From Duganella sp. sic0402 (lineage in GTDB: Bacteria > Pseudomonadota > Gammaproteobacteria > Burkholderiales > Burkholderiaceae_D): a stretch of DNA of 64,000 nucleotides. Below are positions 7,671-16,664 of the stretch, piece after piece. The notes beneath the pieces are model-generated. The model was not told where the DNA came from. It searched no databases and saw only the letters and a program-made list of their open reading frames with translations. Made by a program: the position numbers and the translations under genes. The stretch's first letter is position 1, and each line of letters begins with the position of its first letter. Where the stretch lies: assembly GCF_019219065.1 (NCBI RefSeq), contig NZ_JAHUWK010000010.1, positions 1 to 64,000 of the forward strand, read 5' to 3'.

Positions 7671-8234
7671 ATGCTGCTGATGATCGACAATTATGACTCC
7701 TTCACCTACAACATCGTGCAGTATTTCGGCGAGCTGGGTGAAGACGTGCGCGTCTACCGCAATGATGAAATCACGATTGCGGAAATCGAGGCGCTGAACC
7801 CTGACCACATCTGCATTTCGCCGGGTCCTAAAGATCCGTCGCAGGCAGGCATTTCGATTGAAGTGCTGAAGCACTTCGCCGGCAAGAAGCCGATCCTGGG
7901 CGTGTGCCTTGGCCACCAGGCCATCGGCGAAGCGTTCGGCGGCAAGATCATCCGCGCCAAGCAGGTCATGCATGGCAAAACTTCTTTAATCGCGCATACG
8001 GGCGTGGGCGTCTTCAAGGACCTCCCGTCTCCCTTCACAGTGATTCGCTATCACTCGCTGGCAATCGAGCGCAGCTCGCTGCCATCCTGCCTGGAAGTCA
8101 CGGCATGGACCGACGATGGCGAAATCATGGGCGTGCGGCACAAGGAATACGACATCGAGGGGGTGCAGTTCCACCCCGAGTCCATCCTGTCCGAACACGG
8201 CCATCAACTGTTGAAGAACTTCCTCGTACGCTGA
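7671..8234 (+). CDS. trpG: Anthranilate synthase component II (glutamine amidotransferase)
   Basis: A 187-residue class-I glutamine amidotransferase that releases ammonia for TrpE; in some bacteria the same subunit also serves PabB. The nucleophile is C79 in GVCLGHQ, and the His/Glu pair is H168 and E170 in FHPES. The ATG at 7671 follows GGGGAG and gives the normal start MLLMIDNYDSF; an upstream in-frame start would overlap trpE and add eight unconserved residues. trpD follows after 17 bases. Confidence 0.96.
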   Translation: MLLMIDNYDSFTYNIVQYFGELGEDVRVYRNDEITIAEIEALNPDHICISPGPKDPSQAGISIEVLKHFAGKKPILGVCLGHQAIGEAFGGKIIRAKQVMHGKTSLIAHTGVGVFKDLPSPFTVIRYHSLAIERSSLPSCLEVTAWTDDGEIMGVRHKEYDIEGVQFHPESILSEHGHQLLKNFLVR

Positions 8235-8251
8235 TTAAAGAAAGAACCGCC

Positions 8252-9289
8252 ATGCCTATCACCCATCAAGAAGCGCTGGTGCGCTGCATCGAACACCGCG
8301 AGATTTTCCACGACGAGATGCTGTACCTGTTCCGCCAGATTATGTCCGGCGAAATGTCCCCGACCATGATCGCGGCCCTGACCATGGGCCTGCGCGTGAA
8401 AAAAGAAACCATCGGCGAAATCGCCGCTGCCGCGCAAGTGATGCGCGAATTCTCCACCAAGGTGCCGATGGCTGACACCAGCGGCCTGCTGGATATCGTC
8501 GGCACCGGCGGCGACGGCGCGCATACCTTCAATATCTCCACCACGGCGATGTTTGTCGCTGCGGCGGCAGGTGCGCGCGTGGCCAAGCACGGCGGCCGCA
8601 GCGTGTCGTCGTCGTCCGGCAGCGCCGACGTGATTGAATCGCTGGGCGCCAACATCAACCTGAAGCCGGAGCAGATTGCGCAATCGATCGCGCAGACCGG
8701 CATCGGCTTCATGTTCGCCCCCAACCATCACGCGGCAATGAAACACGTCGCGCCGGTGCGCAAGGAACTGGGCGTGCGCTCCATCTTCAACATTCTCGGC
8801 CCGCTGACCAATCCGGCCGGTGCGCCGAACATCCTGATGGGCGTGTTCCACGCCGACCTGGTGGGTATTCAGGTACGCGTGCTGCAGCGTTTGGGCGCGC
8901 AGCACGCCATCGTGGTGTATGGCCGCGACAATATGGATGAAGTGTCGCTGGGCGCGGCCACCATGGTGGGTGAGCTGGTGAACGGCGAGATCCGCGAGTA
9001 TGAGATTCATCCGGAGGACTTCGGCCTGCAAATGATCGCCAGCCGCAATCTGAAGGTGGCGGATGCGGCGGAATCCAAGCTGCGCATGATGGAAGCGCTG
9101 CGCGGCGAGCCTGGTCCGGCGTTTGATATCGTGGCGCTGAACGCGGGCACCGCGCTGTACGCGGCCGGTGTCGCCAGCTCGATCGAAGATGGCCTGAAGC
9201 GCGCGCGCTTTGCCATCACCTCCGGCGCAGCGCTGCGCAAGATCGACCAGTTCGTCGAAGTAACGCAGACGCTCGGCAAGGGGAACTGA
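8252..9289 (+). CDS. trpD: Anthranilate phosphoribosyltransferase
   Basis: A 345-residue enzyme joining anthranilate to PRPP. The glycine-rich PRPP loop GTGGDG is at residues 84-89, followed by NIST and KHGGRSVSSSSGSAD, with the anthranilate-site segment FAPNHHAAM further on. It is a stand-alone TrpD, not fused to TrpG. The start ATG at 8252 gives the normal family N-terminus; the frame is open further upstream, through trpG, but that is a shadow. An exporter gene follows two bases after the stop. Confidence 0.96.
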   Translation: MPITHQEALVRCIEHREIFHDEMLYLFRQIMSGEMSPTMIAALTMGLRVKKETIGEIAAAAQVMREFSTKVPMADTSGLLDIVGTGGDGAHTFNISTTAMFVAAAAGARVAKHGGRSVSSSSGSADVIESLGANINLKPEQIAQSIAQTGIGFMFAPNHHAAMKHVAPVRKELGVRSIFNILGPLTNPAGAPNILMGVFHADLVGIQVRVLQRLGAQHAIVVYGRDNMDEVSLGAATMVGELVNGEIREYEIHPEDFGLQMIASRNLKVADAAESKLRMMEALRGEPGPAFDIVALNAGTALYAAGVASSIEDGLKRARFAITSGAALRKIDQFVEVTQTLGKGN

Positions 9290-9291
9290 AT

Positions 9292-9927
9292 ATGTTCGGC
9301 ATCCATGACCTGACGTTGTTCATCATCTCGGGCCTGCTGCTGAACATCATGCCCGGTCCGGATAATCTGCTGATTATGACCCGCAGCGCGACCCAGGGGT
9401 GGCGCGCCGGCTCGGCAGCCGCACTGGGCATCGGCACGGGCACCATGGTGCATGTGCTGGCAGCGGCGCTAGGCTTGTCCGCCGTGCTGTCGACTTCCGC
9501 CGCCGCGTTCGCCGTGGTGAAATGGGTGGGCGCGGCCTACATTGTCTACATGGGCATCGGCATGCTGCGCGCCAGGCTGCGTGATGAAACGCCGCAAGCG
9601 CCATCCGTACAACCGTTGGCCTGGCGCAAAATCTACTTCCAGGGCTTGCTGACCAATGTGCTGAATCCCAAGGTGGCCTTGTTCTTCCTGGCGTTCGTGC
9701 CGCAGTTTATTCATGCTGACGCGAGTAACAAGCCGCTGGCCTTCATCATCCTGGGCGCGGTTTTTAATTTCAATGGCATGCTGTACTGCCACGGCCTGGC
9801 CATATTCACCGCCTTCGCCAGCGCGCGCCTGAACATCAAGCCGCGCGTGTCGCTGTGGCTGAACCGTACCATGGGCGGCCTGTTCCTGGCCCTCGGCGCG
9901 CGCCTCGCACTTTCGGAGCAACGTTAA
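9292..9927 (+). CDS. LysE/RhtB-family amino-acid exporter within the trp operon
   Basis: A 211-residue inner-membrane protein with about six membrane helices. The N-terminal motif NIMPGPDNLLI and the repeat-like GIGTGTMVHVLAAALG are typical of LysE/RhtB exporters (homoserine, threonine, leucine, lysine). It begins two bases after trpD with a GGGGA site and its TAA shares one base with the trpC ATG, so it is translated as part of the trp operon. The substrate is unknown; export of tryptophan, anthranilate or an analogue is an inference from position. The exporter has no unusual base composition, so the insertion is not obviously recent. Confidence 0.93.
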   Translation: MFGIHDLTLFIISGLLLNIMPGPDNLLIMTRSATQGWRAGSAAALGIGTGTMVHVLAAALGLSAVLSTSAAAFAVVKWVGAAYIVYMGIGMLRARLRDETPQAPSVQPLAWRKIYFQGLLTNVLNPKVALFFLAFVPQFIHADASNKPLAFIILGAVFNFNGMLYCHGLAIFTAFASARLNIKPRVSLWLNRTMGGLFLALGARLALSEQR

Positions 9928-10727
9928 TGTCTGACATCCTGAACAAAATCCTCGCGGTCAAAGCCGATGAAGTGGCGGCCGCCAAAAAATACCGCAGCTT
10001 CGCCAGCCTGCGCGACGAGGTCGAATCCAACGCCGAACTGCGCGCCGGCCTGCGCGGCTTCGAAGCCAGCCTGCGCGCGAAGATCGACGCCGGCAAGCCT
10101 GGCGTCATCACCGAAATCAAAAAAGCGTCGCCGTCGAAGGGCGTGATCCGCGCCAACTTCCGCCCGGCCGAAATCGCAGCCGCTTACGAAGCCAATGGCT
10201 CCGCATGCCTGTCGGTGCTGACCGACGAGCAGTTCTTCCAGGGTTCGGTGGCGTATTTGCAGCAGGCGCGCGGCGCGTGCTCGCTGCCGGTGCTGCGCAA
10301 GGATTTCATGATCGACATCTACCAACTCTACGAAGCGCGCGCGATGGGCGCCGATGCGATCCTGTTGATCGTCTCCGCACTGGACCATGGCCTGATGGCG
10401 GAAATGGAAGCGGTCGCCCATGAACTGGGCATGGACGTGCTGGTCGAAACCCATGACGGCGACGAACTGACTGCCGCGCTGAAGCTGAAAACCCGCCTGG
10501 TCGGCGTCAACAACCGCAATCTGCGGACTTTCGAGGTATCGCTGGAAAATACCTTGGTGCTGCTGGACCGCATGCCGGCCGATAAAATGGTCATCACCGA
10601 ATCCGGCATCCTGACGCCGGCCGACGTGAAAATCATGCGCGACGCCAATGTGCACGCCTTCCTGGTCGGCGAAGCCTTCATGCGCGCGCCAGATCCCGGC
10701 GCCGAACTGGCGCGGCTGTTCGCTTAA
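9927..10727 (+). CDS. trpC: Indole-3-glycerol-phosphate synthase
   Basis: A 266-residue TIM-barrel enzyme that closes the indole ring from CdRP. Recognisable elements are the catalytic-lysine segment EIKKASPSKG, LRKDFMID with the second lysine, VETHD, and GVNNRNLRTFEV. It is a monofunctional TrpC without a fused TrpF. The ATG at 9927 overlaps the stop of the exporter by one base. Its own stop interlocks with that of the opposing diguanylate cyclase (shared bases 10724-10727). trpF, trpB and trpA are not in this window. Confidence 0.96.
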   Translation: MSDILNKILAVKADEVAAAKKYRSFASLRDEVESNAELRAGLRGFEASLRAKIDAGKPGVITEIKKASPSKGVIRANFRPAEIAAAYEANGSACLSVLTDEQFFQGSVAYLQQARGACSLPVLRKDFMIDIYQLYEARAMGADAILLIVSALDHGLMAEMEAVAHELGMDVLVETHDGDELTAALKLKTRLVGVNNRNLRTFEVSLENTLVLLDRMPADKMVITESGILTPADVKIMRDANVHAFLVGEAFMRAPDPGAELARLFA

Positions 10728-11896
10728 ACCTTGGCCGCCGTCCTCAGCGGCTGGACCACCTCGGTTGCGACCTCATAGCGGTCGCGGCCCTTTTCCTTGG
10801 CCGCATACAAAGCCCGGTCAGCGCGGATCAGGATGCTATCCAGGCTCTCGTCGGCGCTATTCTGGCATGCTACGCCGATGCTGACTGTATAAGGCGGAAT
10901 CTCCGGGCGCGGCGTGCGCAAGGCCGTCTGGATGCGTTGAGTAATATGCAACGCCCGGTCCAGGTTGGTCGCGGGCAGCAGTACGACGAACTCTTCGCCG
11001 CCGAAACGGGCCACATGGTCCGAAACGCGCATGGCCTTGGCGATCATTTCCGCAACATCGACCAGCACCTTGTCGCCGACCGCGTGGCCATACGAGTCAT
11101 TAATCTTTTTGAAGTAATCGATGTCGAGGTTCAGCATCGTCATGAATGTACCTTCGCGGCGCATCAGCGCGTGCTCTTTTATATAAATATCGGCAAAGCC
11201 GCGGCGGTTTAATGTCAGCGTTAATGGATCCAGCGTCGACCGGCGCTCCAGTGTAATTTGCAACCGCCGTGTACAGACCGTCATGAAACCGACAGTCATC
11301 ATCAATATCATAAAGTGGGATGTCGCCAGATAAAGTGCGGCGAATGTCCCACTACCAAGCAGATTAACGTCGCTGCCACCCACCAGCGCCAATGTGCCGC
11401 GCGTCCCCACCATAATCGCTTCGATCAACATCAAGGTGCCGAAAAACCAGGTGGAAAAATGATGATCGCCATTCTTCCAAATAACATATAAAACACGCAC
11501 GTGCAGTGTAAATACCACCACGGAAGAAATGGCAACCCGGGTAATAAAACTTGGCGTAATCCAAAGCCAATATCCCAGCAGCACGGCAATTAATATCCAA
11601 CAGGCGTGAAATAAATGCCAGGATGGTTTAAGTTGATAAAACCGCTCGGTGCCGATAACGGTAAGGGCTAATCCCCAAGTCATGATGACATTGGCGAGCA
11701 ATAGCAAAACATTGGACTTGCCCTGAGCAGCGAACAGCAGCACGCCTCCCACCAGCAATACCAGCGCCAGCGCCCATTCGCGCAAGCCTCGGATTTCTTT
11801 GGGGAAGTTCAGGTGTGCTGAGTACAGGACAACGCTCATGGCGCCGGCCATCAACGTCGACATCAGCAATATGGTGTTCGGGTCGGGCAAGATCAT
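10724..11896 (-). CDS. Membrane-bound diguanylate cyclase (GGDEF)
   Basis: A 390-residue protein with about seven hydrophobic segments in residues 5-207 and a C-terminal GGDEF domain. The active-site motif is GGEEF (299-303), a functional variant. The product-inhibition I-site RxxD is present as RVSD at 290-293, exactly five residues upstream. NLDIDYFKKINDSYGH carries the metal and substrate residues. It should make cyclic di-GMP at the inner membrane, controlling attachment or motility. The N-terminal half is visibly more A+T-rich (roughly half GC) than its neighbours, with several ATA and TTA codons, which may mark horizontal origin. No EAL domain is present. Confidence 0.93.
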   Translation of the reverse strand: MILPDPNTILLMSTLMAGAMSVVLYSAHLNFPKEIRGLREWALALVLLVGGVLLFAAQGKSNVLLLLANVIMTWGLALTVIGTERFYQLKPSWHLFHACWILIAVLLGYWLWITPSFITRVAISSVVVFTLHVRVLYVIWKNGDHHFSTWFFGTLMLIEAIMVGTRGTLALVGGSDVNLLGSGTFAALYLATSHFMILMMTVGFMTVCTRRLQITLERRSTLDPLTLTLNRRGFADIYIKEHALMRREGTFMTMLNLDIDYFKKINDSYGHAVGDKVLVDVAEMIAKAMRVSDHVARFGGEEFVVLLPATNLDRALHITQRIQTALRTPRPEIPPYTVSIGVACQNSADESLDSILIRADRALYAAKEKGRDRYEVATEVVQPLRTAAKV

Positions 11897-11997
11897 ATCT
11901 GCGGCGATTCTAAACTACATCCACCAGCCGGTGGTGAGTTATCGCGGCATGCGCCGGAAGTTGGCTTTTACGTGCCAAAAACTGGCATAGAAACAAG

Positions 11998-12030
11998 CAA
12001 AAAAAGGCCGCATCGTGGGGATGCGGCCTT
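11998..12030 (-). terminator. Intrinsic terminator after the M61 gene
   Basis: GGCCGCATC (12006-12014) pairs with GATGCGGCC (12020-12028) around a short loop. Read on the minus strand it is followed by a run of T (plus-strand A run, 11998-12005), 14 bases after the M61 stop. It ends the operon that runs from the molybdo-enzyme genes through M61. Confidence 0.88.
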
Positions 12031-12043
12031 GAGAACGTTGTTT

Positions 12044-13864
12044 TTAGCGGCTTGCGCTTGGCCGCAGCGGGCCGCCGGATTTTCTAGCTGCGGGTTCCAG
12101 CGTCAGCGAGATGCCCGGTACGCGCTCACCTTGCAGTGTCAGGTCGAAGATCATCAGCTCGTCACGGCGGAAGGCGTGCACCTCCACCGTGTCGCCGACG
12201 GCATAGCGGGACAGCAGATTATCCAGGCTGGTGGCGGTAACGCGCAGGCCATCGATAGCGATCAGGATATCGCCAGCCGACAAGCCCGCATGGTGCGCCG
12301 CGCCGTTTTCATGGACGGCAGACAGTTTGCAGTCATTACCATCCTTGCCCAGATTCGCATCGAAACTCGGCTTGGCAGATTTGCGCTCGTCATTATATTT
12401 AACGCCAAATGGCGCCAGCAATTTAGCCAGCGGTAAATCCTCGGTTCCGCGTATATATTTATCAAAGAATGGTTTAAAGCGGCCGCCGCTGATTTCATCG
12501 AATAAGGCTTCCGCTTCGGCCGGCGTTACGCCACGGCCACCGCCGCTATAGAAATCACGGCCATAACGCGTCCACAATGCGCGCATCACATCATCCAGCG
12601 ATTTCTTGCCGCCGGTTTTAGCGCGAATACTCAAATCCAGCGCCAGACCAATTAAAGAACCCTTGGTGTAATAACTGACGATGGCATTCGGCGCATTCTC
12701 ATCCTGGCGATAATATTTACCCCACGCGTCAAAACTGGAATCCGCCACGCTTTGTTTGGTACGGCCCGCGCCGCGCAATACGCTGCCCACGGTTTTACCC
12801 AGCAATTTGAAATACGCCGGCTCGGCGATAATATCGGCGCGCACCAGCATCAAATCATCGTAATAACTGGTGAAACCTTCAAACAGCCAGAGCAGCGGAG
12901 AATAGTTTTCCACTTGCAGGTTGTAAGGCGCGAACGCCGCCGGCTTGATGCGCTTCACGTTCCAGGTATGGAAGTACTCGTGGCTGCACAGGCCCAGGTA
13001 TTGCAGATAGCCATCGCTGATGTCGCGGATCTTGGACGAGGTGGTCGGCAGGTCGTTGCGGTTGCAGATCAGCGCGGTCGAGGCGCGGTGCTCCAGGCCG
13101 CCGTAGCCGTCGCCCACCGCCATGGTCATGAACACATAGCGGTCCATCGGCGCTTTTTTGGTCTTCGGCTCGAAGAAGGCGATCTGCGTTTCGCAGATTT
13201 TCTTCAGGTCGGCGCTCAGGCGCGCCAGGTCCAGGTTCGGCACGCGGCCGGTGATAACGATGTCGTGCGGGACGCCATGCGCCTTGAAAGTCGCCAGCGC
13301 AAAGTCACCCTGCTCCACCGGATGGTCGATCAGCTCATCGTAGTTGGAGGCGATGTAGGTGCCATAACCATAACGTTTCGCTTTCAGCTCCGGCAGCGAG
13401 GTGGCCACGCGCCAATCGGCTGCGGCTTCGTCGGCCGGACGCTGGATGTCCACCACATGCGGCTGCGCCTCCTGGCCCAGCACGCGCAGGAACACGCTGG
13501 TGCCGTTGAAGAAGCCATGGTTCTGGTCCAGGTGCGCGGCGCGCACCGACAGGTCCCAGGCGTAGACTTCGTAGTGCAGCGTCAGCGGCGCACTGCGGTC
13601 GGCCAGCGGCGCGGCTTGCCACGAGTGCTTATCCAGCTTGGTCAGCTCGACCGGCTGGCCCAGCGATTCGGCGCGGATGCGCACAATGTTGCGTGAAAAC
13701 TCACGGATCATATAGCTGCCCGGTATCCAGGCCGGCAGCGCGAAAATCTGCCCGGCTTCGGCCGGCGCGGCCACCGTGACCGAGACATGGAACAAGTGCG
13801 CGGCCAGATCATGGCCAACGATGGTATAGGCGATAGCCGGGAGTTTCTTGCTCGGTTTTTTCAT
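12044..13864 (-). CDS. M61-family glycyl aminopeptidase with PDZ domain
   Basis: A 606-residue member of the M61 family, known for glycyl/alanyl aminopeptidase activity. The zinc motif HEYFH is at residues 295-299 with the third ligand E329 in LFEGFTSYYDD, so the site is complete. A PDZ domain occupies roughly residues 490-580 (GLSAGDILIAIDGLRV). No clear signal peptide is seen at MKKPSKKLP, so it may be cytoplasmic. Its ATG overlaps the stop of the MocA-like gene by four bases, so it is translationally coupled to the molybdo-enzyme operon; the functional reason is not evident. A terminator follows. Confidence 0.93.
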   Translation of the reverse strand: MKKPSKKLPAIAYTIVGHDLAAHLFHVSVTVAAPAEAGQIFALPAWIPGSYMIREFSRNIVRIRAESLGQPVELTKLDKHSWQAAPLADRSAPLTLHYEVYAWDLSVRAAHLDQNHGFFNGTSVFLRVLGQEAQPHVVDIQRPADEAAADWRVATSLPELKAKRYGYGTYIASNYDELIDHPVEQGDFALATFKAHGVPHDIVITGRVPNLDLARLSADLKKICETQIAFFEPKTKKAPMDRYVFMTMAVGDGYGGLEHRASTALICNRNDLPTTSSKIRDISDGYLQYLGLCSHEYFHTWNVKRIKPAAFAPYNLQVENYSPLLWLFEGFTSYYDDLMLVRADIIAEPAYFKLLGKTVGSVLRGAGRTKQSVADSSFDAWGKYYRQDENAPNAIVSYYTKGSLIGLALDLSIRAKTGGKKSLDDVMRALWTRYGRDFYSGGGRGVTPAEAEALFDEISGGRFKPFFDKYIRGTEDLPLAKLLAPFGVKYNDERKSAKPSFDANLGKDGNDCKLSAVHENGAAHHAGLSAGDILIAIDGLRVTATSLDNLLSRYAVGDTVEVHAFRRDELMIFDLTLQGERVPGISLTLEPAARKSGGPLRPSASR

Positions 13865-14430
13865 CTTAAATCCTGTCTTGTGTCGATATCGCGCACCACG
13901 CCTTCATCATTGATGGCTATTTCGCTTACTGAATGGCTTTTTAAAATCGCGCGCGCCCCCTGGTCGCCCTCCAGCGCCAGCAACAGCGGCAAGTGATAGG
14001 CACTGAAGGCGACCGGATTGCCGCGCCTTCCTTCAAACACTGGCGCGGCAATATGCGCGCCACGTTCTATTGTAGCGGCCAACGCGCGCATGGTGTCCGG
14101 CCGAACGTAAGGCATATCGCCCAGTCCTATGAGCCAGCCTTCAGCGGCCTTGCTATGTTCGATGGCGGTGATGAGGGATGCGGCCATGCCCAGGTCGGCG
14201 TCGGCGCAGACGCGCACTTCGCAGCCGAGGCGGCCCAGCAGCGCGGCGACCTTGTCGTCGCCTTCACGCACCACGGCCAGCACGCGCGGCAGCGCGGCCA
14301 GCATATTCCTGGCACTGGCGGCGACCACGGTTTCACCGTCGGCCAGTGTTTGCAGCAGTTTGTTTTGTACGCCGGACGGGTCGAAGCGCCGACCGCGTCC
14401 GGCTGCCAGCAGGATGCCGGTTATCGCCAT
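13861..14430 (-). CDS. MocA-like molybdenum-cofactor nucleotidyltransferase
   Basis: A 189-residue MobA-like NTP transferase. The N-terminal loop LLAAGRGRRFD followed by NKLL is the nucleotide-binding signature, and GLGDMPYVRPDT carries the metal aspartate. Position points to MocA-type function: CTP-dependent formation of molybdopterin cytosine dinucleotide, the cofactor of the xanthine-oxidase family, for the enzyme encoded four bases upstream. The stop overlaps the M61 start by four bases. MocA rather than MobA specificity is inferred from context, not proven by residues. Confidence 0.85.
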   Translation of the reverse strand: MAITGILLAAGRGRRFDPSGVQNKLLQTLADGETVVAASARNMLAALPRVLAVVREGDDKVAALLGRLGCEVRVCADADLGMAASLITAIEHSKAAEGWLIGLGDMPYVRPDTMRALAATIERGAHIAAPVFEGRRGNPVAFSAYHLPLLLALEGDQGARAILKSHSVSEIAINDEGVVRDIDTRQDLR

Positions 14431-14434
14431 CCGC

Positions 14435-16651
14435 TCAGGCGCTGGCCAGGTCGAATGGCAGTTTGCGCAGGCGCTTGCCGGTCAACTTGAACAGTGCGTT
14501 GGCAAAGGCCGGCGCCAGCGGCGGCAGGCCAGGTTCGCCCATGCCGGTCGGCGGATCGTTGGATGGCACGATGTGCACCTCGATCTTCGGCATGTCGGTG
14601 AGGCGCGCCACGGTATAGTCGCTGAAGTTCTGCTGCTCGACCACGCCATCCTTCAGCGTGATGGCGGCGCCCGGCAAGGTCATGCCGAGGCCCATCAGCG
14701 CCGCACCCTGAATCTGCGCTTCGATGGTCAATGGATTGACCGCCGTGTTGCAGTGAACGCCGGCCGTGACCTTGTGCAGCTTCGGCGTGCCATCTTTCAC
14801 CGAGGCCACCACCACATAGGCGATCACGGTGTTGAACGATTCGTGCACGGCCACACCATAGGCCTGGCCTTTCGGCAGCGCCTTCTTGCCGTAACCGGAT
14901 TTGGCGACCGCCAGTTCCAGCGCGGCGATATGGCGCTTGCCCTTCTCGCCCATCAGCTTCTTGCGGTAAGCGACCGGATCGGCTTTCGCAGCGTGCGCGG
15001 CTTCGTCAATCAGCGTCTCCATCACAAATGCGGTGTGGGTGGAACCGACCGAACGCCACCACAGCACCGGCACATTGGCCTTGACCGTGTGGGCGCTCAG
15101 GTTCAGCGGCACTTCATAGGGTTCGCCCATGCCTTCGACCATGGTCGCGTCAACGCCATTCTTCACCATCATCGGCTCAAACGGCGTGCCGCTGGTGATC
15201 GACTGGCCGACGATAACGTGGTCCCAGCCGACGATCTCGCCCTTGGCGTCGATGCCGATCTGCGCGCGGTGCACATGCGAAGGACGATAGTAGCCGCCCT
15301 TGATGTCATCCTCGCGGCTCCAGATCACCTTGACTGGCTCCTTGTGGCCGGCGGCCTGCCACACCTTGGCAATGTTGACCGCTTCCACCAGATAATCGGA
15401 AGTCGGCACCGCGCGGCGGCCAAAACCGCCGCCTGCCATCATCGTATTCAGCACCACCTGCTCCGGCTTCAGGCCAGCCGTGGCGGCAATCGCGCCCTGG
15501 TCAACAGTCTGGAACTGCGAGCCTGCCCACACGGTGCAGCCATCCTTGCGCAGATCAATCACGCAATTCAGCGGCTCCATCGGCGCATGCGCCAGATACG
15601 GGAATTCGTAGACGGCGGAGATTTTCTTTGCCGCGCCAGCCAGCTTGGAGGTATCGGCGGTGCGCACCGGATTGCCTGGCTTCTGCGACAAGGCCTTGAA
15701 TTCCGCCAGCTGCCTGTCGCTGCTGACTTTCTCGACGCCGCTGCTGTCCCACTCAATCGCCAGCGCTTCGCGGCCGGTCTTGGCTGGCCAGTAGCCGTCG
15801 GCGATCACCACCACGCCGCTGCCGCCACGGTCGGTCTTCACTTCCAGCACATCGATCACGCCCTTGATGGCCTTGGCCTTGCTGGCGTCCAGCTTGGCCA
15901 CCTTGGCGCCAAACACCGGTGGACGCGCCACCACGGCGACCTTGCTGTCCGGCGCCTTGAAGTCCATGCCAAACTGCTGCTTGCCGCTGGACTTGGCGCG
16001 TGCGTCGAGGCGCTTGACCGGCTTGCCGATCAGCGTGAAGTCTTTCGGGTCTTTCAGCTTGACGGTGGCGGGCACCGGCAGCTTCATCGCCGCATCGGCC
16101 ATCGCGCCATAAGTGGCTTTCTGGCCGGCCGGACCAATCAGCGTGCCCTTGACGGTCTTGATCTGTTCCGCCGGCACCTTCCATTGTTCGGCTGCCGCCG
16201 CGATCAGCATCGCACGCGCCTTGGCGCCGATTTCGCGGTACTGAATATAAGAGTGCGCCACACTGCCCGAGCCGCCGGTGATCTGGATGCCGAAGGCCGG
16301 GTCCTTGTATTGGTCACCCGCTGGCGCCAGCGCGCCACGCACCTGCGACCAATCCGCTTCCAGTTCTTCCGCGATCAGCATCGGCAGCGAAGTCTGAACG
16401 CCCTGGCCAAACTCCAGCCGGTTGACCTGCACCGTGACCGTGTTGTCCGGCGCGATATGCAGGAAGGCGTTGGGTTCATAAACTTTGGCGGCGGATTGCT
16501 GTGCATTGGCCCAGCGGCCTGCGCCCGGCATGACAAATCCCAGCACCAGGCCACCGCCGGCGACCGCGCCAGCTTTCATGAAACCACGACGGGACATGCC
16601 CGACACCGAAGCACTGGCAATCGTGCCCTGATTCAGCCATTCGATACGCAT
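14435..16651 (-). CDS. Isoquinoline 1-oxidoreductase-like molybdenum subunit (IorB type)
   Basis: A 738-residue molybdopterin-binding large subunit of the xanthine-oxidase family. The N-terminus carries a twin-arginine signal (SRRGFMKAG, R21-R22), so the folded enzyme is exported to the periplasm. The C-terminal GEPG at about residues 705-708 holds the catalytic glutamate, and the Mo-binding region includes GGGFGRR. Relatives oxidise isoquinoline, nicotinate, aldehydes or other heterocycles using a small iron-sulfur subunit and no FAD subunit, matching the gene arrangement here. The substrate cannot be deduced. It begins 13 bases after the small-subunit gene. Confidence 0.93.
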   Translation of the reverse strand: MRIEWLNQGTIASASVSGMSRRGFMKAGAVAGGGLVLGFVMPGAGRWANAQQSAAKVYEPNAFLHIAPDNTVTVQVNRLEFGQGVQTSLPMLIAEELEADWSQVRGALAPAGDQYKDPAFGIQITGGSGSVAHSYIQYREIGAKARAMLIAAAAEQWKVPAEQIKTVKGTLIGPAGQKATYGAMADAAMKLPVPATVKLKDPKDFTLIGKPVKRLDARAKSSGKQQFGMDFKAPDSKVAVVARPPVFGAKVAKLDASKAKAIKGVIDVLEVKTDRGGSGVVVIADGYWPAKTGREALAIEWDSSGVEKVSSDRQLAEFKALSQKPGNPVRTADTSKLAGAAKKISAVYEFPYLAHAPMEPLNCVIDLRKDGCTVWAGSQFQTVDQGAIAATAGLKPEQVVLNTMMAGGGFGRRAVPTSDYLVEAVNIAKVWQAAGHKEPVKVIWSREDDIKGGYYRPSHVHRAQIGIDAKGEIVGWDHVIVGQSITSGTPFEPMMVKNGVDATMVEGMGEPYEVPLNLSAHTVKANVPVLWWRSVGSTHTAFVMETLIDEAAHAAKADPVAYRKKLMGEKGKRHIAALELAVAKSGYGKKALPKGQAYGVAVHESFNTVIAYVVVASVKDGTPKLHKVTAGVHCNTAVNPLTIEAQIQGAALMGLGMTLPGAAITLKDGVVEQQNFSDYTVARLTDMPKIEVHIVPSNDPPTGMGEPGLPPLAPAFANALFKLTGKRLRKLPFDLASA

Positions 16652-16664
16652 AATGGTCTTCTCC

